Source: Ruegeria sp. HKCCD7303 (GTDB taxonomy: Bacteria > Pseudomonadota > Alphaproteobacteria > Rhodobacterales > Rhodobacteraceae). From it: 64,000 bases of DNA. Numbering within the stretch: position 1 is the stretch's first letter; every line of letters begins with the position of its first letter. The stretch lies in NCBI RefSeq assembly GCF_013111185.1, contig NZ_WVRE01000001.1, forward strand, positions 1 to 64,000, written 5' to 3'. Made by a program: the position numbers and the translations under genes. The notes under the pieces were generated by a model. It made no database searches. It saw only the letters and a program-made list of their open reading frames with translations, and was not told the origin of the DNA. Shown one piece after another: positions 60,702-64,000 of the stretch.

Positions 60702-61733
60702 CTAATTTGGTTGGCTTGATTCCATGTTGTCTGCCAGTTCGTTTTGGTATCCGAAGAGCGCAGGTAGCCCCCCTGTATGCAGCAAAACAACCGTTTGCCT
60801 GGGCTGAATGTCTCCTTTACTCAGCAGGTGCAATAACCCCGCAAATGTTTTTGCGGAATAAACGGGGTCAAGGAATATTCCTTCGGTGCGCGCCATCTTT
60901 TCCAAGGCTGCACGGGTCACTTCGCTTAGTCTGCCGTAGCCAGGGGATAACACCTCGTCCAGAACGGTGACCTTGTCTTGCAAGGGCCCAGCGTCGATTT
61001 CCAGCAAATCCGCTAGTTTCTGCAGGACAGTGTTCATTCGGGTTTTTTGCTTGTGTTGATTTCGGCGAACGCAAACCCCAAACACAGAACAGGCATTCTT
61101 TTCCAGCGCGAGGCCTGCCAATATACCAGCGTGTGTTGCGCCGCTACCTGAAGGGACGACGACCGCGTCAACATTCGACATCTGCTGGCACAATTCTTGT
61201 CCGGCAGCGACGTAGCCCAAGGCACCTAAAGGTGGATGTTGTAAACCCAGATGAATGACATAGGGTTTGCGTCCTTGCACTCTCAGTTCTTCGGCCCGCG
61301 CGTGTAACGCAGCGTCGGCACCAACTTCGTTTTCGCCCTCGGGAAAGCTCAAGTGTTCCGCACCTAAAATCTTTGCAAGCAACACATTCCCGGACCTGTA
61401 ATACTCCTTACCCATATCTGGTACACGCTCTTCCAGCTGCAGCACGGATTGCATGCCCAATTTGGCAGCCGCAGCTGCCGCAGATCGAACAAAGTTAGAC
61501 TGAACAGCGCCAGTGATCAGAATAGTGTCGGCGCCTTGTCGAACAGCATCGCCAAAGTAGAATTCAAGTTGCCGCGTTTTATTTCCGCCAAATCCAAGAC
61601 CTGTCAGATCATCACGTTTCAACCATAGGTCTATACCCAGTTCTAAAGACAGCCTGTCCAACCGCTCCAAGGGTGTAGGGCCAGACATGAGTTGGGCTCT
61701 AGGGAACCTGTCCAGAATGTTTTTTTGCATCAT
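60702..61733 (-). CDS. PLP lyase: D-cysteine desulfhydrase or L-cysteate sulfo-lyase-like
   Basis: 343 residues of the ACC deaminase/D-cysteine desulfhydrase family (fold type II PLP). PLP Lys in GFGGNKTRQLE (about residue 50), TGAVQSNFVRSAAAAAAKLG, the PLP phosphate loop VVPSGSGATHAG and HTGGLPALFG near the C-terminus. In Roseobacters the cysteate lyase CuyA belongs here and is often coded next to a TauE/SafE exporter, as in this operon. Sequence alone does not separate CuyA from DcyD. Expected products are pyruvate and ammonia plus sulfide or sulfite. Confidence 0.8.
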   Translation of the reverse strand: MMQKNILDRFPRAQLMSGPTPLERLDRLSLELGIDLWLKRDDLTGLGFGGNKTRQLEFYFGDAVRQGADTILITGAVQSNFVRSAAAAAAKLGMQSVLQLEERVPDMGKEYYRSGNVLLAKILGAEHLSFPEGENEVGADAALHARAEELRVQGRKPYVIHLGLQHPPLGALGYVAAGQELCQQMSNVDAVVVPSGSGATHAGILAGLALEKNACSVFGVCVRRNQHKQKTRMNTVLQKLADLLEIDAGPLQDKVTVLDEVLSPGYGRLSEVTRAALEKMARTEGIFLDPVYSAKTFAGLLHLLSKGDIQPRQTVVLLHTGGLPALFGYQNELADNMESSQPN

Positions 61734-61749
61734 GGTTTGACCTTCGAAG

Positions 61750-62478
61750 TTACGCGATCGTCAATGCGCGATGAAAAAGAACACCGCAGGCGATAAAGGA
61801 AATCACGCGGATGGCAGTCGTGACCAGTGTCTGCGGTAAGTGGGGGCCTACAGTGCGACCAAGCAGGCTGCCTGTCAGTGTGAGCGCGATAAAACCCCAA
61901 AGTTGCGGGCCAAAACTGAGCATCTGAGTCTCTGTCAGGCAGTGTAAAACAAAAGCGATACCGTACGCCACCAGCGCAATGGGTTGCACCAGTTTTGCAA
62001 CCTCTTTGGCGGAATGGCCTTTCGCAATCAATCCGAAAACCATTAGCGGGCCGGGCGTCGCCGCCCAAACGGTTGCCACCCCTGACAAACCGGAAACGGT
62101 TGAAAATCCTGCTGTACCAATTGAGCAACGAACGGGCAGCAAAGTCGTAAGAAGCCCAATCAGCAAAAGGCTGGCCGTCAGAACAAGGACAAACGCTTCG
62201 CTTAGCCAGGGGTAGATCGACAGGCCTGACACCACTCCGACGAGGCAACCAATGATTGCCGTGCGAATTGTCTGTTTGTCGCTCTTCAGCACCCGTTGGT
62301 CTGTTGCGACCGCTGAAACGACAGTGTTCAAAAGTAGCAGTATCGGAACTGCTGTTGCCGTTCCAAGAAGGATCATCATCGGTGGCCCGGCAATGATGCT
62401 AAATCCGATGCCGACACCGACCTGCATCATAGCACCAAGGCCTATGGCGACCATCAAGATAGAATAGTCAACGGACAC
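61750..62478 (-). CDS. TauE/SafE family (TSUP) membrane transporter, possible sulfite exporter
   Basis: 242 residues with about eight hydrophobic helices. The two-repeat TSUP pattern is visible: GLGAMMQVGVGIGFSIIAGPPMM near the N-terminus and GVATVWAATPGPLMVFGLIAKGHSAKEVAKLVQ in the second half. The start is GTG 62478. The family exports sulfite, sulfoacetate or other anions. Its position 16 bases upstream of the PLP lyase suggests it removes sulfite released from cysteate (the CuyZ role); that is inference. Confidence 0.82.
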   Translation of the reverse strand: MSVDYSILMVAIGLGAMMQVGVGIGFSIIAGPPMMILLGTATAVPILLLLNTVVSAVATDQRVLKSDKQTIRTAIIGCLVGVVSGLSIYPWLSEAFVLVLTASLLLIGLLTTLLPVRCSIGTAGFSTVSGLSGVATVWAATPGPLMVFGLIAKGHSAKEVAKLVQPIALVAYGIAFVLHCLTETQMLSFGPQLWGFIALTLTGSLLGRTVGPHLPQTLVTTAIRVISFIACGVLFHRALTIA

Positions 62479-62516
62479 TGATTTCCCCGTTGTCCCTCAT
62501 GATACTGCAGGCGCTT

Positions 62517-63257
62517 TTACGCCCAAGGCATGAGGCCTCCATAAGTTTTGCGCGTGGCAACGGTATGCGCCATCTGTGCCAATGTCGTCAAATCGAAGAC
62601 TGGAAGACGCAGCTCTTCCTGAAGGAGCGCGGCATATGGCGGCAAATCGGTACATTCCAAAACCAGCGACCGAATATCAGGTGCACGTTGTATGAGCTTT
62701 CGCGCAGCTTCCAGAACTTCGGCCTCGATCAGGTCGGTGTCCATGCGTGTCCGCGTGTTCCGTAAGATCACCTCTGCGAATTCATTGGTGTCTTCTAAAC
62801 CTTGCACTGCAACGGGGATGGTAGCTGCTCCGACACCTTCGAAGTGCTTCGCTGTCAGCGCTGAAGCGTCTGCAGTCAGCACGCCCACTGGAGCACTTGC
62901 TCCGGTCATATGAAAGGCCAGAGGCACCTGAATAAGACTGGATGCAAAGACAGGTACAGAAACAGCCGCGGCCAGTTCTTTTTGGAACAACGCCAGAAAA
63001 CCGCAGCTTCCGGTGATGGCCCGAACACCTTCGGCTTCAAGGCGTTTTGCGCCCTCAATAAATGGAGCCAGCAACTCAGGCGTTGGGTTGTTTAGAAGGG
63101 TAGGGACGGTGATCCCGCTTATCATTTCGTAGAGCACCGGAAACGGAAGGCTGGACGGATTCTTGATGTGTCCTGGGGGTTTGGGGAAATAACTTTCAAG
63201 GCACAAAACCCCGATCGAAGCCCCGCAAATGTTTTGACCGCCATTGTAGATTGGCAT
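62517..63257 (-). CDS. Aspartate/glutamate racemase-family protein
   Basis: 246 residues. The two catalytic-type cysteines sit in ITGSCGFLALF (about residue 85) and VLECTDLPPYAA (about 198), as in Asp/Glu/hydantoin racemases. TSLIQVPLAFHMTG-type and VGVLTADASALTAKHF segments are also typical. It probably interconverts enantiomers of an acidic amino acid or a hydantoin. Sits between the TSUP gene and the DadA-like gene in one leftward operon, so it could feed D-isomers to the dehydrogenase. Confidence 0.8.
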   Translation of the reverse strand: MPIYNGGQNICGASIGVLCLESYFPKPPGHIKNPSSLPFPVLYEMISGITVPTLLNNPTPELLAPFIEGAKRLEAEGVRAITGSCGFLALFQKELAAAVSVPVFASSLIQVPLAFHMTGASAPVGVLTADASALTAKHFEGVGAATIPVAVQGLEDTNEFAEVILRNTRTRMDTDLIEAEVLEAARKLIQRAPDIRSLVLECTDLPPYAALLQEELRLPVFDLTTLAQMAHTVATRKTYGGLMPWA

Positions 63258-63284
63258 GTGCTCAGGTCCTTTCGAATTGGAGAT

Positions 63285-64000
63285 TTAGAAACGGTCCAGC
63301 GAAAATGGGGCCAAATCGATATTTGGGCTGCGATCAGACACAAGGTCTGCCACAAGTTCCCCAGTCTTCGGCGCCATCATCAGGCCGTAGTGAGAGTGTC
63401 CAAACGCGGCAAATAAACCGTCTTTGCCCTTCAGCGGCCCAATCGCAGGCAGGCTGTCGGGAAAAGAGGGGCGACGGCCCATCCAAAACTGCGGTTCGCC
63501 TGTATTAAGCTCCGGCACCAATGCTTTGGCTTGCTCGGTCAGAATCTTTTCTTTTCGTGGATTGGCTGGAGCATCGACGCTTGCGAACTCGGCTGTACCA
63601 GCAACTCTCAATCCACCTTGCATCGAGCTTGCGACGATCTTTGCATCCACGTCCATGACCGAATTGTTCAGCACCGCAGAGGGGTTAGGGAATTCAACAT
63701 GGTAACCCCGTTCAGCCACAAGTGGTACGGGAAGTCCTAATGGCTTCAGCAGGTCGGCAGACCATACCCCGGCGGCAAGAACGACATGATGTGCATGTAT
63801 TTTGCCTTGCGAAGTATCAAGCTGCCAATTGCCTCCTTCGGCTTGTGTCAGCTTGGTGACTTCGGTTCGCACGAATTCGGCCCCCTGCGCGCGCGCTTTT
63901 TCTGCAAGCACAGTGCCCAAGCGTCCCGGAGAGATCGCGCGCGCCTGGCCTTTGATCACAATTGCGGCCTTGAACGCTTTTGAAAGCGCAGGTTCCAGGC
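63285..64000 (-). CDS. D-amino-acid dehydrogenase-like FAD oxidoreductase (DadA-type), N-terminus beyond the window
   Basis: The C-terminal about 238 codons are present and the frame is open at the window edge, so the FAD-binding N-terminus is missing. Visible parts: AISPGRLGTVLAEKARAQGAEFVRTEVTKL, HHVVLAAGVWSADLLKPLGLPVPLVAERGYHVEF, WMGRRPSFPDSLPAIGPLKGKDGLFAAFGHSHYGLMMAPKTGELVADLVSD. These match DadA/glycine-oxidase-type flavoproteins that oxidise D-amino acids to keto acids and ammonia. First gene within the window of the leftward operon with racemase, TSUP, PLP lyase and RidA. Confidence 0.85.
   Translation of the reverse strand, partial: LEPALSKAFKAAIVIKGQARAISPGRLGTVLAEKARAQGAEFVRTEVTKLTQAEGGNWQLDTSQGKIHAHHVVLAAGVWSADLLKPLGLPVPLVAERGYHVEFPNPSAVLNNSVMDVDAKIVASSMQGGLRVAGTAEFASVDAPANPRKEKILTEQAKALVPELNTGEPQFWMGRRPSFPDSLPAIGPLKGKDGLFAAFGHSHYGLMMAPKTGELVADLVSDRSPNIDLAPFSLDRF

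Noticed and set aside
1..64000. CRISPR array, tRNA or rRNA genes, phage structural genes
   Set aside because: No regularly spaced repeats, no cloverleaf or rRNA-like sequence and no phage structural proteins were recognised.

Overview
The window looks like a piece of an alphaproteobacterial chromosome or large replicon, most likely from the Roseobacter/Rhodobacterales group. This rests on the protein families present: an HpsN-like histidinol-dehydrogenase homologue, MttB-family methyltransferases without pyrrolysine, a CuyA-like PLP enzyme beside a TauE/SafE exporter, SnoaL-like proteins and DUF805/DUF3604 proteins. Gene packing with ATGA, TGATG and TAATG overlaps fits too. No taxon-specific marker or RNA gene is present, so the placement is an inference. 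Much of the window is accessory, with two IS6-family elements side by side, a third IS6 relic and a decayed IS5-like element.

Layout. 1-8.5 kb: small envelope proteins (DUF805 protein, lipoproteins, short membrane proteins), then a run of exported proteins that may form a periplasmic phospho-chemistry cassette (phosphatase-like protein, a kinase-fold-like protein, a calcineurin-like phosphoesterase), a membrane protein and an SdiA-regulated-type propeller. 8.8-12 kb: an IclR regulator divergent from a class III aminotransferase/phospho-lyase-like enzyme coupled to an APH-type kinase. 12.4-14.5 kb: AI-2E-type permease and a diacylglycerol-kinase-like lipid kinase. 14.7-16.2 kb: tandem IS6 elements. 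16.4-21.2 kb: a four-gene operon of two uncharacterised proteins, a DyP peroxidase and a membrane-anchored cytochrome P450. 21.8-25.5 kb: GST, cupin, SDR, flavin amine oxidase and TetR in one operon with a perfect palindrome in front. 25.8-30 kb: a COG0523 metallochaperone preceded by a Zur-like palindrome, a class II aldolase and a secreted DUF3604 protein. 30.7-39 kb: a protease-rich locus with an SGNH/trypsin-like multidomain protein, a SARP-type regulator with TPR repeats, a PAP2/haloperoxidase-like protein and a subtilase.

39-60 kb holds one large catabolic locus: a COG3618 lactonase and a SnoaL protein facing left; a sugar-type ABC importer, four more SnoaL/NTF2 proteins, an HpsN-like dehydrogenase, an SDR, a LacI regulator, a bicupin, a MetE-like protein, an alpha/beta hydrolase and an RraA-like protein facing right; then an MttB-family protein with its divergent LysR regulator. 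Two LacI-type operators flank the likely promoter of the importer. An IS5-like element sits exactly between the convergent RraA and MttB genes. The gene set (importer, lactonase, alcohol dehydrogenases, RraA-type lyase, two methyltransferase-fold proteins) suggests use of a methylated or lactone-forming polyol-like substrate, but the substrate cannot be read from the sequence.

60.2-64 kb: RidA, a D-cysteine desulfhydrase/cysteate sulfo-lyase-like enzyme, a TauE/SafE-type exporter, an Asp/Glu racemase-family protein and a DadA-like D-amino-acid dehydrogenase cut by the window edge, together an amino-acid (possibly cysteate or D-amino-acid) degradation operon.
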